Source of the DNA: Lepidodermella squamata
Lineage: Eukaryota > Gastrotricha
Assembly (NCBI GenBank): GCA_047495785.1
Contig: JBLDXI010000007.1
Location: 1,860,001 to 1,924,000, forward strand
Length of the DNA: 64,000 bases
Direction: 5' to 3'
The position numbers and the translations under genes were made by a program. The notes under the pieces were generated by a model that worked only from the letters and a program-made list of their open reading frames with translations, made no database searches and was not told the DNA's origin. This document shows, piece by piece, positions 11,436 to 24,661 of this stretch. Each line of letters begins with the position of its first letter. Within the stretch, counting starts at the first letter, position 1.

Positions 11436-13243
11436 TTCACCACTTGGATTCGGAACAAACAGTTATAGCCTAATCAAAATTAAAGGAAGGTAAAATGATT
11501 TGTCATTAGTCAACTCTGGATTAGAGTGAAGTATAAAAGGACAACGGTGGCGAAATATTCGGAAAGAAAGTTGTTCCTTGAGTAAATTTAAGAAAGAAAA
11601 AACCATAAAATGCAATTGAAGTACTTAAAACCCTTGCACGGAGTGCAACTGGCCTCGTGCCAAAAACTTGGAACCGAGCCAAATAAAGAAAAATATGAGT
11701 AAATCTTGAAAGCAAAAGATAAAGACAGTTTGGCTGTATTTCCATATAAGCAAACTCAAACGAGTGATGCTACCGGTTGCCCATGAGCACATATGGCATC
11801 ACCAAGTTGGCAACAATAATCACTGGGCTGATTACACCCGATTTTGACAGTGAGGTTGCCAGTCGCACTCTGCCGTACCGCCGGCTTTTCTTTGTTGTTC
11901 TTTGTTCTTTAATAGGCGTTTTTTGTTTTTCACGTTATTTATTATTCGATATTCCATAATTCGATTTTGCCCGATAAATTTGGCAAAAAAACATAACTTT
12001 TATTCCGCTATGAGTCAGCTGCTGACCTTCGCATTTTGGCAGGGCTTCAGCACCGGTAGATTTGATCCCGCGACTGAAGACTGAAATGCCAGGTAACTGT
12101 CAGGCGGCAGCCGGGCGAACTGTCTCCCGCCTATCGCAAACCGCATGCAAAAACTCATGGTCAACGGATAGCTGCCTCAACTTATAGTTCAGTTGAGATT
12201 GCCACATAGCGTTGCTTCACTTTTCTCAAGAAAATCGGGGCCCATGAAATCGGAGGATTCCAAAAAGCTTGAAGCTTTTACAATGCGATACAGGTTTCGA
12301 GGAATGCATCGTCGATTTGGCTATCTGTTTTTAGGAAATTTCAGCTTATCAATTATGCTCATTTTATTAAAAATTCGCATCAAACTGGAAACCGTTGCAT
12401 GAGCACACAAAACCCTCGAGTGATGTCGTGGTAAGAAATTGTTCCCGAGGATTGCGCTGAGAAACCACCGAAGAGAGCGCTATTTAATTTTGTCGATTCC
12501 GTTAACTGTTCAACTTTCATTACCGGAAGAACCCACCTTGTAGCCGATCTATTTGAATTCAGTACTTGATAAGCAGTGCTCATCGAGCGAAAATGATTAT
12601 CCGCTCTTGATTGAATGCTATGCTCTCAGATATTCGGATGAATTGTTTCATATGTCGGCATGTTCCCTCTGACGTGAAACTAGTAGTAGAGCTTGGACAA
12701 AACATAATTAGTTCTTCTATAACAGCGCCAGTTGTGGTGATTCTTCGCAATGCCGTTATTTTTTTGCCCTGGGAAACATTCTCAGTCGGGTTTCCGCTTC
12801 CTTTTGATGCGCGGTTTTATCCAGTGACTCGAGTTTTTGCGTGTCAACGATTTCATTTGTCTGCCCTCCGTCTCAAAGACGCTCGCGGCGCGACAACCAC
12901 ATAACTATATAACTATAGTGTACGTTTGTTTTTCTGTATGTAGCCAGAAAATATAAAACAAGAGGTAAGGCGGCAGAGAGAGGTACATTATTAAAATTAG
13001 TTTGTCATTCACATGCTTTCGTTAGCGGAGATCATTTACGATTATCAATTATACAACAATCAATTATATAAATTATAAACAATACAAGCTATCAATTGCC
13101 ATCGGAGATCGTTTAGTTTAGCCGCGGTCTAGGGTAGATAGCACGTTTGACTGTATGTGTTTTGTAGTTAACAATAAGTATCCAATATCCTCTACTCCTC
13201 CTGCTGCCATTTTAAAACTCTAGCGTATTTTTCTGTTTTATAG
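11436..13243. other. Intergenic between divergent UBALD and CCZ1 genes
   Basis: No coding exon is supported. The interval should carry promoters for UBALD (-) and CCZ1 (+). A TTTTATAG directly precedes the CCZ1 ATG, so a 5'UTR intron or trans-splice acceptor may end there. Confidence 0.4.
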
Positions 13244-14830
13244 ATGTTAAACTCGTTGGCAGATTTTCCCTACCGCTTCTATGTGTTTAGCGAAGAGCTC
13301 GGTAATCACGAGGGACGCGAACACGAGAAAATATTATATGGCTATCCATCATCAAGATCTGTCGACGATCAGCTGAAAGACGTTGGTCTTGCGGAAGCAT
13401 TTTTCCGATTTTACAAGTAAAATTCAACAAATAATTATTCTGATGAACACTTTCATCTTTCAAATAGTACGTTTGCGCCACATGGAAAGTATCGAGTTTT
13501 AAGAACCGCTGATGGAAGACAAGCTTTGTTTTCGCCTGAGCCATCGATTTGGCTATGCCTAACCATCAAGTTCCCATCAGTTCGGCCGGAAGGTTCGCCA
13601 GGTGTTCCAAGTTCAACGGGATGGCTGCACATGACGTCTTTTGTTTCTGATGGCGTGCTATCGACTCTGCTATCGATGTTCTGGCAGCTCTGGCACTTGC
13701 ATTATGATTCAGTTGGAAATGTGCTAACTGCTCATGGCGTTCAGGATTGCCGTTATCACTTGAAAAACTTTTTTGATCGGCTACTTAACGAAGCTCAATC
13801 GTTTACCTGGAGTTTGCTCGATACTTTTTCGGGCGTATCTTTTCTCCCATTGGAGCGCAGTTCGTATCTCAAAATACATGTAAATTCCCGAACTTGGAAT
13901 TGATTTTCAACAATCATTCTCTCATTTCAGAGTTTCAGGAACCGCTTGGAATGTACATTCAGCCAGATTGAATCTACAATGTTTTTCCATTCGAATTTCT
14001 TAACTTGGTCCGGTCTTAATCAAGACGATACGAAAACCCTTTTCTTTTACGCGAGCCGATTTTTGCAGCCCACGAAGGATGACATGAACGATAAATCGAA
14101 GCCGTTGACAAATGGCCGTTTCGTTCAGCCGGTGTTCAGCGATGGCGGTCCTTATCATGTGGTTTTTCGGGCCTATTTAACGACCTACCCAGACAAGCAG
14201 CCGGTCTGCTTGCTAATTTATCGAATGCTATCCGTTATGGTATTCGTAATCGTGCCCAATGAAAGTGATATCAACGAGGAATTTGTTCATGACTTGTCGG
14301 ATTTCTTCTCCGAACATCTACTTATTCTCGCCTCGGACTTAGTGAAAACTGTCGTTCCTGTTTCTTCATCAAGGTTAGCTCGAGCTCGGCGATGATGGAC
14401 TTATTTTTAATAATTTTTTTAATTTTTCCAGCAAAGACGAGACGAATTTCAAGTTCATATATTATAATTCATCGAATTCGGCTCTCAAATCGACAATTCA
14501 CGACGAGAAGACGCATTTGATTGATCGTGCAATCGTTCCTATGGACGCGGTTGCTAAGCTGACGATGCTGTCGGATTATCTGGGGCCTGTCGAGCCCGTT
14601 GAAGTTGCTACTTCCGTCTCGAACGACACCTGGATTGTTGTTAAGAAAACCGCCCAGCGCCAGCTATTTCTAGTCGTAACTCGGCAACGTGGCACGTGCA
14701 CGCTGATTCACGTTGCAGGTAATTCACATTTTCACCCGAAATAATCCTTTTTGACCCTTCGTCACTTTCAGATGAGCTGCGGAAACTTTCAAATTCAACG
14801 TTTTCAGACATTCTGTTTCTGGAAATTTAA
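13244..14830 (+). CDS. CCZ1: CCZ1 vacuolar/lysosomal fusion protein
   Basis: Five exons join as 13244..13416, 13468..13879, 13931..14373, 14432..14718 and 14772..14830, giving 457 residues; human CCZ1 is 482. With MON1, CCZ1 forms the GEF that activates Rab7 on late endosomes and autophagosomes. Landmarks follow the human protein throughout: HEKILYGYP and DVGLAEAFFRF in the first longin region, LLDTFSGVSFLPLERSSYLK joined across the intron to SFRNRLE, LTWSGLNQDD, ILASDL, KFIYYNSSN, and the terminal DELRKLSNSTFSDILFLE. The start is the first ATG of the exon. Just before it is TTTTATAG, which could itself be a splice or trans-splice acceptor. The gene appears complete, with no frame problems. 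Confidence 0.95.
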
Positions 14831-14856
14831 CCCTACATTCTTGGAACGATGCTTTC

Positions 14857-14862
14857 AATAAA
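14857..14862 (+). promoter_or_regulatory. AATAAA poly(A) signal of CCZ1
   Basis: AATAAA lies 27 nt after the CCZ1 stop codon, giving a very short predicted 3'UTR. Confidence 0.65.
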
Positions 14863-16251
14863 ATTTTAAATTATAATATAACTGCAAATGTGATTTCGAA
14901 TGAAGTGGAAATAAAAAGACCGATGACTTGCACAGATTATTTTTTATTTGTAATTATGAACACTTTCAACTTTGTATATATCATACGTCTGGATGATCAG
15001 GTAAATAGTATATTGAAATTTCAACGCAATAGACAAACGAAGACATTTAGCAAAGAATTGCGGATGTAATGATGGATAAATAATAATAGATGTAGTTTCA
15101 TGTTGGTTACATATTGCTACGTCTGTTTTCCCCGTAAAAGCGCAAAAATGATACAAGTCCGAAAATTAAACAAGAGGTTCTTGCTAAGACATGTTTCACC
15201 AAGTTTTTCTATACACGGCAAATGTTATCTCCATCAAGAGAGAGAAAAGGCCTTTACAAAAATGTGCACAAACGCGGAATACTAACAGAGTCGGAAACTA
15301 AAAATCTCTGCTACATTTCTTTTTTCTGTCCAAGTTTTAAAAAGATTAGTCGTCAAATGGAAACGGATAAGAAAATTTCCGGCGACAAGAAAGACACGTA
15401 TCAATTATATTATTATCATCATTCATCATCATCAACATTAAGGTGGTTTTGTCTCGTTTTTTTGTAACCAAATTGTTAAGTTTACACAATACCATGGGTA
15501 AGAAAAAAACGACAGCGACAGACGTTAGAAGGAGCCTATCTCAAGCTGTTTTTTTTAACTGATATCATATTGTATGATTGTGTTTTACAATAAAGGAATG
15601 AAAACGAAGAGTAAATCAAATAATGTGTGTTCAAGAGTGAATAATAAAATATCGACGACGTGTCTCGGTTCATTTTTCGCACACGATGGGGACTAAATTC
15701 AAAAAAACGCACGTCTTGAAATGGCGGACACATAGCGGGCAAACACGGAAGCTGTTATAATATAGTATTTCACGAGCTAGCTAGACGGTGAATATCTATG
15801 CAGGCATGATGAAGAAGTAAGCTTGGCACCACTTTGAAATTGGACATCCGTGGCACTTGCAGTGATTTTTTTTACAAGATCAAAAAATCCACCTTAACAA
15901 TTTGTTGAATTTTTCAAATTCTTGCTGAAACAATATTTCGGGCGCGCGGAGAATGAAATAATGAAAAAATATCAGCAGCCTAGACAAATCAACATGGATG
16001 ATGGATGAGCACACCCGTTATAGAATGAAGAGAAGTTGAAAAGCCGTAAATCGGGTTGTGTTTATGAAGGTATTTTTTCCACAGATAATCGCTAGGACGG
16101 TCAGAACGTGTGCCAAATCAAGACGCGAATTTTAAGACAATGGGATTTTTTTTAAATTAACACAATGAAACAAGAAAACCATTCCAGGGCTGTCGTTTGT
16201 TCCTCTCGCTTTGTTCCTTTTTCTTCCGAAAATTATGACTATTTCAAGTGA
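14863..16251. other. Interval between convergent CCZ1 and transporter genes
   Basis: No coding exon is supported. It contains CAT-repeat patches near 15415-15436 and two copies of the dispersed AAGGNGGATTTT-type motif, at 15437-15450 (+) and 15883-15898 (-). It probably includes the 3'UTR of the transporter gene. Confidence 0.4.
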
Positions 16252-19200
16252 CTATATGACGGTGAGACTGCGGTCTTTGTAGACCGTATCGGCCCAGCCT
16301 TCGCGATTTTCAGCGTAGCCAACCGCGGTTTCGGCGTAAGTAGCCGGCGAGTTGGTCAGGCCGGTAGTGGCCGACGATGGTGACTGGCTTAGCGAAGTTT
16401 CCTGGACGGCTTCACGCTTTTCGCTAGCCGCCAGTCTGCCTGAAACTTCTTCACGATTTTTAAGACTAATATCAGATTCTTTCGCAGATCCGGGAGGGAA
16501 GGCGGTGAGGTCGCTCGTCGAAACCGACCGGCTCCGCGACGAGCCGTGGCTGCCGCAGTCGAACGGCGACGTTTGCCGCGACTGGTCGGTGACGATTCCT
16601 GAACTGCCGCCGTTTTTGTGAACGCGAACCACGCCAAGTTTCGCCGAGTTGGCCGTCGTCGCAACTCCCGGCGGCGCGTTCTTCCGCGAAACCGGCGACG
16701 TCTTGCCGCTGCTCGGCTTTGCGGCTTCCAGATCTCGGTTGCTGAGCGAGTGGTGAGTGGCGGATGTTTCGTCCTCATCCCTGCTCTCTTCTTCGTCGTC
16801 TTCGTCGCGTTTGCACGGATTCCAGTGGCGCAAGCGGCGGTAGAACGGCGTCAGCACGCCGATCATGATGCCACTGACGAGCAGCCAAGCGCCCGTGTGC
16901 ATGAAACACACCAGGTATCTGCATCAAACACACAAAGCACATCATTAGATTGCAACGCCAAATTTTATCACTTATTCATTAATCATGCTAGCGAATTTTT
17001 TAATGACTCATATTTAGCGAGAACGAGACTCGCACTCAATAAACCTTAGCATGTTTGATTAACCTGCTAAGAACATTTACTAATTTTAGGACATTAGCAA
17101 GGGGGTCAAGTTACTGCCTGAAAAAATGGTTGGACATAAATTTGATCACTCATATCTTTGTTCCTCGAGGACAGTTAAGTTTAATTTGTTGACCTATTTT
17201 TCGGAATTTCCGCAGCTCCTCACAATTTACGCCGACGCCAAAAACGTTGAAACAACCCAAAATGTCATAAACAATCTGATAGCTTGAGGTGACAGTTGAG
17301 ATCATCGAAATGCTAATGAAATATGACAGAAGACAAACATTTTCTTTTTTGAAATGAAGAGAAATGACAGCTTCAGTTTTCAATTTTCTCCAATTTTAAC
17401 AAGGAAATAATACCCTCTCGAAAGTAATCGACCTATAGGAGACTGTTACCAATGACTCCATCTTTGGCTATCCTTGAAATTGATTACCAAATCGCGACAA
17501 TTCGGCATTTATCGCTCATTTGATTATAAAATTATTGCAAAATTTTCAATCAATTTGAACCGCTTCAAATCAAACTGAGATAACAAACGTGTGTTATCAG
17601 CCTAGGCCAATTAACGCCAGGCACGTCACTCTTAGTTTTTGTCCCGCCGCCTACGTCAAGGTTACAGTCCACATTCCGGGCGTCTGTCTCGTCGCCAGTC
17701 GCGTTATTGTTTACTATAGCAGTATCAATTAGGCCTCACTTTGTATTGCACAACGAGCGCGCGCGCGCCTTGTTAACAAAAGTGTTTATCTTATACTGTC
17801 CAGACTAATGCATTATTAATTGGAGTGCGAGCAGAGAGTTCGCCGTTATCAAGTAAAGCAAAAAAATACGCGAGAAAAGTCACAAACCCTTGCATCTCGC
17901 CGTATGTCTCCACATCGTAAAGGTCGATAATATAACCGGCGAGTGGTGCACCGAAAAGCGAGCCCACGCCCTGCCCGACCATCAGCAGGCCGTAAGCATT
18001 AGTCAGGCGTTTAATGCCGAGAATCTCGGTCGGAATCGTCGTATCCAGTGCCGTGTTGCCGCAGGAGCCAATCGTGAAAATGAACGCATAGATAGATAAG
18101 CCCCAGTAGTCTTTAATCAGCGGCAAAAACAGCGTGGAAATGCCTGTTATCGACACACCAACGCCGTACAGCAACAGTGAGGACATCCACTCCTGGTCGG
18201 CCAGCCAGCCGAAGATAACTTGGCCGACGCAGGTGACGAGACCTATGATTATGACAATTACGTCATTATGCTCGGAGCCGGTTAGTTTCGTCGTAAATTC
18301 TGGAATGTAGTTCAGCGGCACTTCGAACCACATGTAGAACAGGAAGTTCGATAGCCAGAACCAGAAAAACAACGGCCGGCGCATGATTGACATTGATCCC
18401 ATTCGCCGCAGCGAATCACCGACCTGAAAACAAAGAAGATAATTTAAAAAATCCACCTTATAAAGTTTTTCTCATCATTTATTCTCAATCATTTTCGCTC
18501 TATTTTTTATTTGCCATTTCTGGATTAAATTTAAATGTTTACTTTCTATCAATGTTTTCCCACCAGGACCTGGCGGGGTCGTTTGCAAACGATATCTACA
18601 TTTACCATTTAACCTATGGTGGCAGATAAGCCTACGCTAGCTAATAAGCTTCTCTCGAGTAACAACGAACGTGAAAAAAGTAAATTTGCACTCGAGGTAG
18701 CCAATGTGTGCATGTAATGCTATAGCTCTGGTAAAACACCGGCTCGCGCACGTCGCAACTCATTATCATCATTCGCGTGTTGAAATTCAAGTTCGCATCA
18801 AGTTTTTTTCTATGTGTGGCATTCAGCCGAGAAAAACGCTGATTCGCACTCTCGTTCTGCATTCATCTAAGCTGCGGTTAAAGGGGTCAAATCAATATTC
18901 GTGCTGTAAGTGCGCGATGACATAAAGCTGATTTATTAGTGTGATTAGCCGGAGGGGGAAACACTTGCGAGTCATAGAGATTTAACGAGAAGATGAAAAA
19001 ACGAGCTTTTTCATGTGCGCGCGCAATGTTCCATCCCTGGCAACAAAGCACGTGCAGCCAGGGTGGGGCTAAGAAAAAACTATCAATCGCTAAACCATAA
19101 ACATTTTTTTCGCCTTTGTAATACCGCATGTAAACATGCTAACGCGCCTTTCTGCGATCGACACGCCCCGTAGATGTTTCCAGAAGAGAAAAAAAACGCC

Positions 19201-20809
19201 CTATCTTGATCTTCATTTACACCGCATCAATGACAATAAATAATAAGAGCGCTAAGGGAATGTAAATATTGACTTACCTCTGTGAAAAAGTCGGTGGCTT
19301 GCGCATGCCAGCGTGGTTTCTTAGGTTCACGAGGTGCCAAATGAGGGCAACTAAGCGCGCGTTGCTGATCGGCCAAGTTTGTTGTTTTCACTTTCTGCAT
19401 GTGGTTGTTCAAAGCCGAGCCTCGGTAGAAAATATCGACCCGTGATAAGGGTGCGATGGTGTGAGGCTGGCGGCGTGTGACCGGGACCAAGCGGACTTCC
19501 CGGGGATTTTTCGATCGCTTGCGACGCCGCTCAAGAGATTTGCCACGACCAAGATGAGCTTTCTCGACATTCGTCACATTCGACAATAGCTGAGATGATA
19601 GCTCGGTTGAGGTGTAATTGTCGAAAGTAACGACATCGCAAGAGCGCGTAAATGCAGGCGGCGCTGCCCCCAGTGAATTTCCAGGTACATCGATAGTGAT
19701 CAGATCTTCAGCGATAATTTCTAGATCTCCAGAATTTTGAAAATGGCTATGAGGCGATAATTTATCGGCGACGTTGGCAGATGGGTCATCGCCGATAAAT
19801 TCTGAATCTGGTAACCGTGCGGTAGGTGGGGTACCAGCTACGAAAAGGCTGCTCTCGCGTGACATACGAGACATGTTTTCAAACTTTTCCAAATTCCTCT
19901 TGCTCCGGAATTTTCGTTTGAATTCACGAGTAGCCAACGGGCGATACAAAGCGCCGCAGACAACGAGATTTAGAGACATGCCACCGAGAATCAGCATCAT
20001 ACCACGCCAATCGTATTCGTGCATTAGCATTTTAAGAAGTGGAGCTAAAACTGCTGTACCGATTCCAGATCCAGAAACCGCTATGCCATATGCTGTAATG
20101 CATATTAAATTGGAATAAGTTATTAACAAAAAAATGTATTCATCTGAAACTCACCTAAAGATCTACGTTCCTCAAAATAGTAGGGAACGATGACCGAAGA
20201 TGCAAATAGCACAAGAGCCTGGCCAAGACCAAATATCGCACCGAATGTGATACATAGCATAGCCAGTGAATCCGCGAAGTAGCTAAGGACGCAACCGATA
20301 CAGCCGATAATTGCCCCAGTAATTGTTGCCACGCGACATCCATAACGATCAGTAAATGCGCCGGCAAACGGGCCAAGAAGGTAAGGAACAGCGAGAAAAA
20401 CAGACGATACCCAGGCGGTTTCACTTGCGCCAGTGTGGAAGGTATCATGTAGATGTTCATAGATGATCCCAGCATTATAGGCAAGACCATCGCAAAGGAA
20501 GTGTGCAAAAAAAGAACCAATCACAACTACCCATCCCCATCCGCCGTCAAGAGGAGGAGGGAGTGAAATTATAGACTCAGAGTCCGACTCAGACTCTGAA
20601 CTGCTGCTTGAGCTCGAGGATGACAAGGATTCGCGCAAGTCCTCCTCGGAATCGGAAGCCGATTTTGACGCCAGAGGTAAGTTTTCTCCAGTAACCTTTG
20701 GCTCCTCTGCGTCCGTTGTAACTGTGGTTTTATTACGCTTTTTGCGACGCTTCTTGCCACGCGTACCGACCGGGATGGTATCCGAGCTACCCGAAGATGC
20801 CGTAGACAT
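16252..20809 (-). CDS. Monocarboxylate-transporter-like MFS protein (SLC16 family)
   Basis: Four minus-strand exons join as 20809..20155, 20092..19278, 18423..17888 and 16918..16252, giving 890 residues. SLC16 proteins are 12-helix plasma-membrane carriers for lactate, pyruvate, thyroid hormone or aromatic amino acids. The family signature DGGWGWVVVIGSFFAH begins helix 1. The second landmark, RRSLAYGIAVSGSGIG, is created exactly across the first intron. The N-terminus is basic then strongly Ser/acidic. The loop between helices 6 and 7 is unusually long (about 200 residues) and basic, and the cytosolic tail after helix 12 adds about 190 Ser-rich residues. Together these make it far larger than the usual ~500. 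The donor of exon 3 (GTTTGTG) is weak, but it is the only choice nearby that gives the correct phase. Substrate unknown. Confidence 0.88.
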
Positions 20810-22797
20810 GTTGTCGCGGTCGAGGTGGCAAACAAGTGGTCTGGTAGCGATATGCTTGATAGATACGATACGGGAGGAGGTTCTTTCATTCACCAACCAA
20901 GAAGATAAACGGGGTTGATTACGTTCAGTGCAATAACTCTAGTAAGATAACAAAAAATGTTTAGGAGATAACTGCTGGTTCAAGTCGGATGTTTTTTATC
21001 GCACTTATAGTGGCCCAAAAATGAATCATAGATCATAGATCGATGTCCGCATAAATGCAGGATCACATGCGGGGATAAATAAACAAGTATTATAGCGCAT
21101 GATTGAGAAAAACAATGTAACAGAAAATTAGCACACAAAAATGCAGGTCATGGGTTAAAGGTATCACATACAGAGGGCAAAACCTGAACAAAGCCAAGCA
21201 GGATTCGTGACGCATCAACTTCGCCCACTGAAAAAGAGAAAAAATACCCATTATTCCCACCAGTGAAGGACAACAAAATTTTGTAATTATATAAATGTTT
21301 TTATTAATTTGAGCAATAACTTTCAATTTAGATTATTATTGAAAATTTTAAATACTTTATTTAATTTAGATTTGCCGCATCTTACTAGAAATTTTGATCT
21401 TGATTTGAACCGCTAATGCTACGACTCGAGGGAGACAGCGAATCTTGCAGCGAATAGGCCAATCAGCATCTCGTTTCTTGTTAATGCTTTTTGAGGCGTT
21501 TTGCCCAGAAAATTGATTTGTGCAATCCCCTTCTTTGCCCATTAAATCCTCGGAAAAAGATAATTGCGGCGGGGATTCATCTTCCCGAGATTGACTCGAT
21601 TTCCCTCACACTTGAGGCATGGGGTCGACTGTAACAACGGCGATTCACAAAGGTGAAGGGTCTCCGAGTCGTCGAGTGATCGGTGACAGGTAAATTAATG
21701 AAAATGAATGAATTTCTCGGGTATGAATGATTTGTTGGCAGTTTTTGCGGATGAGAGCGTTGGACCAATGGCACTAGATAAGCAAGGCCGGGTCATCCAT
21801 TGGGCAAGTAAGGCAGTTGCCTTGGGGTCTGATTAGAAGCTTAGCAACTAATAAAAACCTCAGGGGGTTTTGATAAGAAACAACATCAGGATAGTTTAGT
21901 TAAGTTAAATTGGGGGCCGAGGGATCGTTGCTCCTTGGCAGCGACATCCTCAATGCTTCAAAGTACACGGAGTGGCCGGAAGGAGCGAGGGCAAATCGTA
22001 CCGAACGTGGTATTTCGATATAAGCGGAAACTAAGCTATGAGCTACCAGATTTTATTTTAGAATTTTCTTGTTTTACTGTGTAACAAACGGGCACGCAAC
22101 TCGTTCAAGTCGCGGAAGAACTCGCACTTCGGAAAAAGTCCGAAAAAACACTGAGTACAGTAGGTAATAGGTAAGTGTACGAAACCCCTCCACCGTCTCA
22201 CCTTCGGACAACAACTTGCTTAATATCACTAATATATATGATAATATGACGAAGTTATCACGGGATTGCCTCATTATTCATCTCAAACGTCCTTTTCGAC
22301 ACAGTGACATCCACAATTGCCGAGCGGCGTGCCACCAGCTGCCGGTTGTACTCGGTCTTTAGACACCAAGTTTCTCACTGCCGGAACAAAAGTAGCTAAT
22401 CACCTAAACATCTTCAGGCCGAATTTTGCCGCAATACTTTCGCCAGTTTACAATATTTTTCCCCTTCCGAATCTAAAAAGGTTTGACTGGTCAGCAACAT
22501 GAAATGTTCAGGCTGGCAAGGTCGATTGCTTATCGTCCGCGGCTGGGGAAATCATAACTGCAATAATTCTCAAGGCGTCGTTACACCTCAATTACATGCG
22601 ATAACCAGTACGATAGCAAAGTTCTTTTGATCGGTGGCTAGAGCAACCTGGCGGGAGTATTTTTTAATGTTATCAAAAATAATACCGAGAAACTGTTTGC
22701 CTCAACTATAATATATCAGTCAAAGAATGCTGAAGAGCATCTGAAGTGGATTGCAGCTGAGATTCCAGTGATAGGTGCTTTGTGCTAAAAGAAACCT
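20810..22797. other. Upstream region of the transporter gene; possible hAT-like remnant
   Basis: No coding exon is supported. The 5'UTR and promoter of the transporter gene should lie at its left edge. At 21784-21830 the sequence resembles the terminal region of hAT-type non-autonomous elements (GGCCGGGTCATCCAT, then AAGGCAGTTGCCTTGGGG). I could not find a matching other end. Confidence 0.35.
21784..21830. mobile_element. Possible hAT-type element end
   Basis: GGCCGGGTCATCCATTGGGC followed by AAGGCAGTTGCCTTGGGG resembles the terminal consensus of hAT-type non-autonomous elements as I remember it. Only one end is visible, so this is a weak call. Confidence 0.3.
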
Positions 22798-23994
22798 TTA
22801 GCCCTGATGCAGCGACTGTGCTGTGACCATGTTGTTTTTTCGTTTTGACAGAAGCAATGAACATTTCGAAGTCCAGCCAGGCTTGATCATCTGAATGCAA
22901 GATCCTACAATGGCCTGCAAGAAAATGAAAAACATTCCTAGCTTATGCAGCCAACTTGAGGCATGACGCGGGCCCAACTCAGGGTAGAACATTTCTAAGG
23001 TGAACGCGAGAAACCCAGGCAGATGGAAAGTGCAGAATATGGCAAAAACCACAACTGACTGCTGAGCAAAGAAAAATTCTCGATCACGCCGTTTAGCCAG
23101 CTTGACTAAACGAGCTTGCGCATTCGAATTCAAACTGCTTGTTCCTGTGCTAAAACTAATCATCATTTGTCTCTTTGAATCTCGAATACATCGAAAAATT
23201 CTGTAGTAATTGTTGGCAAGAAAACATGCCGGAAACGCTACGCCTGTCAAGTAATACAGGAACAGTAGGAAGCTTGAGTCGAGGTCAGCAGTAAGCCTGT
23301 AGTGAAAACCTGTGCAAATCCAAACGGGGTTACCATCGTTGAACCCTTCGATCTCAATCAATTCATTCCGCCAGACTTGATGAGGCCATATTCCCATAAA
23401 GAAACTTACTACAGTGAAGCAGCAGATGATGCCTAACACCCATGAGAGGAGCCGTTTTGTGTTAGTCTGATAATTGGGGCTATTTGACAGAATACAAAGA
23501 CGGCGTTCATATGAGATCAAGGCATTCATGTATGTTCCAAAAGCTCCTTGGACGAAGAGAGCCCAAAATACAGTCGGGCAAGTCCAATGATCCGCCTCCC
23601 ATGAGCCAGTTTTCAAACTAATCGCGAGTCCTATTGTGTAGAGCGATGTGAAAGCGATATTTCTAGCCCCGTTTATTGCGATAAGCATGAGAAAATTGCG
23701 TTTTACTCGGCGTTTGTACAAATCGATGCAGCTAATGATTGTTACCAGCGCAACAAGGACTAAGGTGATAACAAACATCACGAAGTGAGCGAGTCGGCTG
23801 TTGAGTGTGACATCGAGATCGTGGTACCAGCCGATGAATTGGGGTCTCGCAGTAACGTAGCCCGATTCAGGCAGATAAACATTGATCCAGCCTCCATTGA
23901 TCATTTTGGCCTTCGGACAAGAAAAGTTTCCGACAGTTGTTGTGTTTTCCTGCGAAACGTTGTAAGCTGTAGCATTGAAGCTGAAGCAGCTCAT
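22798..23994 (-). CDS. Orphan seven-transmembrane receptor, single exon
   Basis: An uninterrupted 398-codon frame opens with MSCFSFNAT. The extracellular N-terminus (about 65 residues) carries several N-glycosylation sequons. Seven hydrophobic segments follow, near residues 69-91, 99-124, 140-163, 183-205, 245-270, 322-347 and 360-382. The end of helix 3 has YERRLCI in the position of the rhodopsin-family DRY motif. A Cys (WTCPTVFW) at the start of helix 3 and WICTGF in the second extracellular loop could form the usual disulfide. The protein resembles family-A-like invertebrate orphan receptors, and I cannot name a ligand. Lack of introns, in a window where most genes are split, suggests retroposition or lineage-specific expansion. 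Expression would be at the plasma membrane. Confidence 0.8.
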   Translation of the reverse strand: MSCFSFNATAYNVSQENTTTVGNFSCPKAKMINGGWINVYLPESGYVTARPQFIGWYHDLDVTLNSRLAHFVMFVITLVLVALVTIISCIDLYKRRVKRNFLMLIAINGARNIAFTSLYTIGLAISLKTGSWEADHWTCPTVFWALFVQGAFGTYMNALISYERRLCILSNSPNYQTNTKRLLSWVLGIICCFTVVSFFMGIWPHQVWRNELIEIEGFNDGNPVWICTGFHYRLTADLDSSFLLFLYYLTGVAFPACFLANNYYRIFRCIRDSKRQMMISFSTGTSSLNSNAQARLVKLAKRRDREFFFAQQSVVVFAIFCTFHLPGFLAFTLEMFYPELGPRHASSWLHKLGMFFIFLQAIVGSCIQMIKPGWTSKCSLLLSKRKNNMVTAQSLHQG

Positions 23995-24661
23995 TTTAGC
24001 TTGAAAATCAGGAGTGAAGGCAGTTTAACAAGCAGACATATCCTTCTGTCTTTTCTTCTATGAGTAAGTGGGAGACAAAAATCTTGAGAGCGATATTCAT
24101 TGGACAAGAAGTTACGGTCTCGCTTACATCGGTCGATAATATATAATTTGCTGTAATTAGCAGCTCACGTCAGTACCGCGGCGGCTGTATATCAATTTCA
24201 AAGCATAGCTTTCAATTTCCTACCTCGCCTTTACTATCTCTATCCGAGAATTCTAGTTCAAATTCTTATTTTCGTCGTGTTGAAAATATGTTATGATTTC
24301 AAGGGAATAAATTGTCTCAATATAGGTTTTAGACGATTTTATCAGCCATTTCGACATTCAAATTTTTCCAAGTATTTTCTCTGCTCAGTCAATTTTTCCA
24401 CGTGCAAATATTCATGATTCAGTAAATATCAGTTTCCAACGTTCCCAAAAACTCGACTTAAAGTCTCGTATGAGTCACAAAACAGTAACAGTAGACTGAA
24501 AGGCGATGGTCAAATTTATTTAAATATTCAAAATTTCAATAATGCGAAGCTTTGATTTTTTCAACATTAAAAACAACACTACGTGAATTGAGAAGTGACA
24601 GCAAGTTACAAAAAATAGCACATAATAATCTGGAATAATTTACAAAACAAATTGAATTCCA
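23995..24661. other. Spacer between WDR13 and the receptor gene
   Basis: No coding exon is supported. A minus-strand AATAAA (TTTATT at 24515-24520) about 140 nt past the WDR13 stop is a likely poly(A) signal. The remainder should be the receptor promoter. Confidence 0.4.

Noticed and set aside
12611-12904. 97-codon plus-strand frame upstream of CCZ1
   Set aside because: No family resemblance; it could be chance in 1.8 kb of noncoding DNA.
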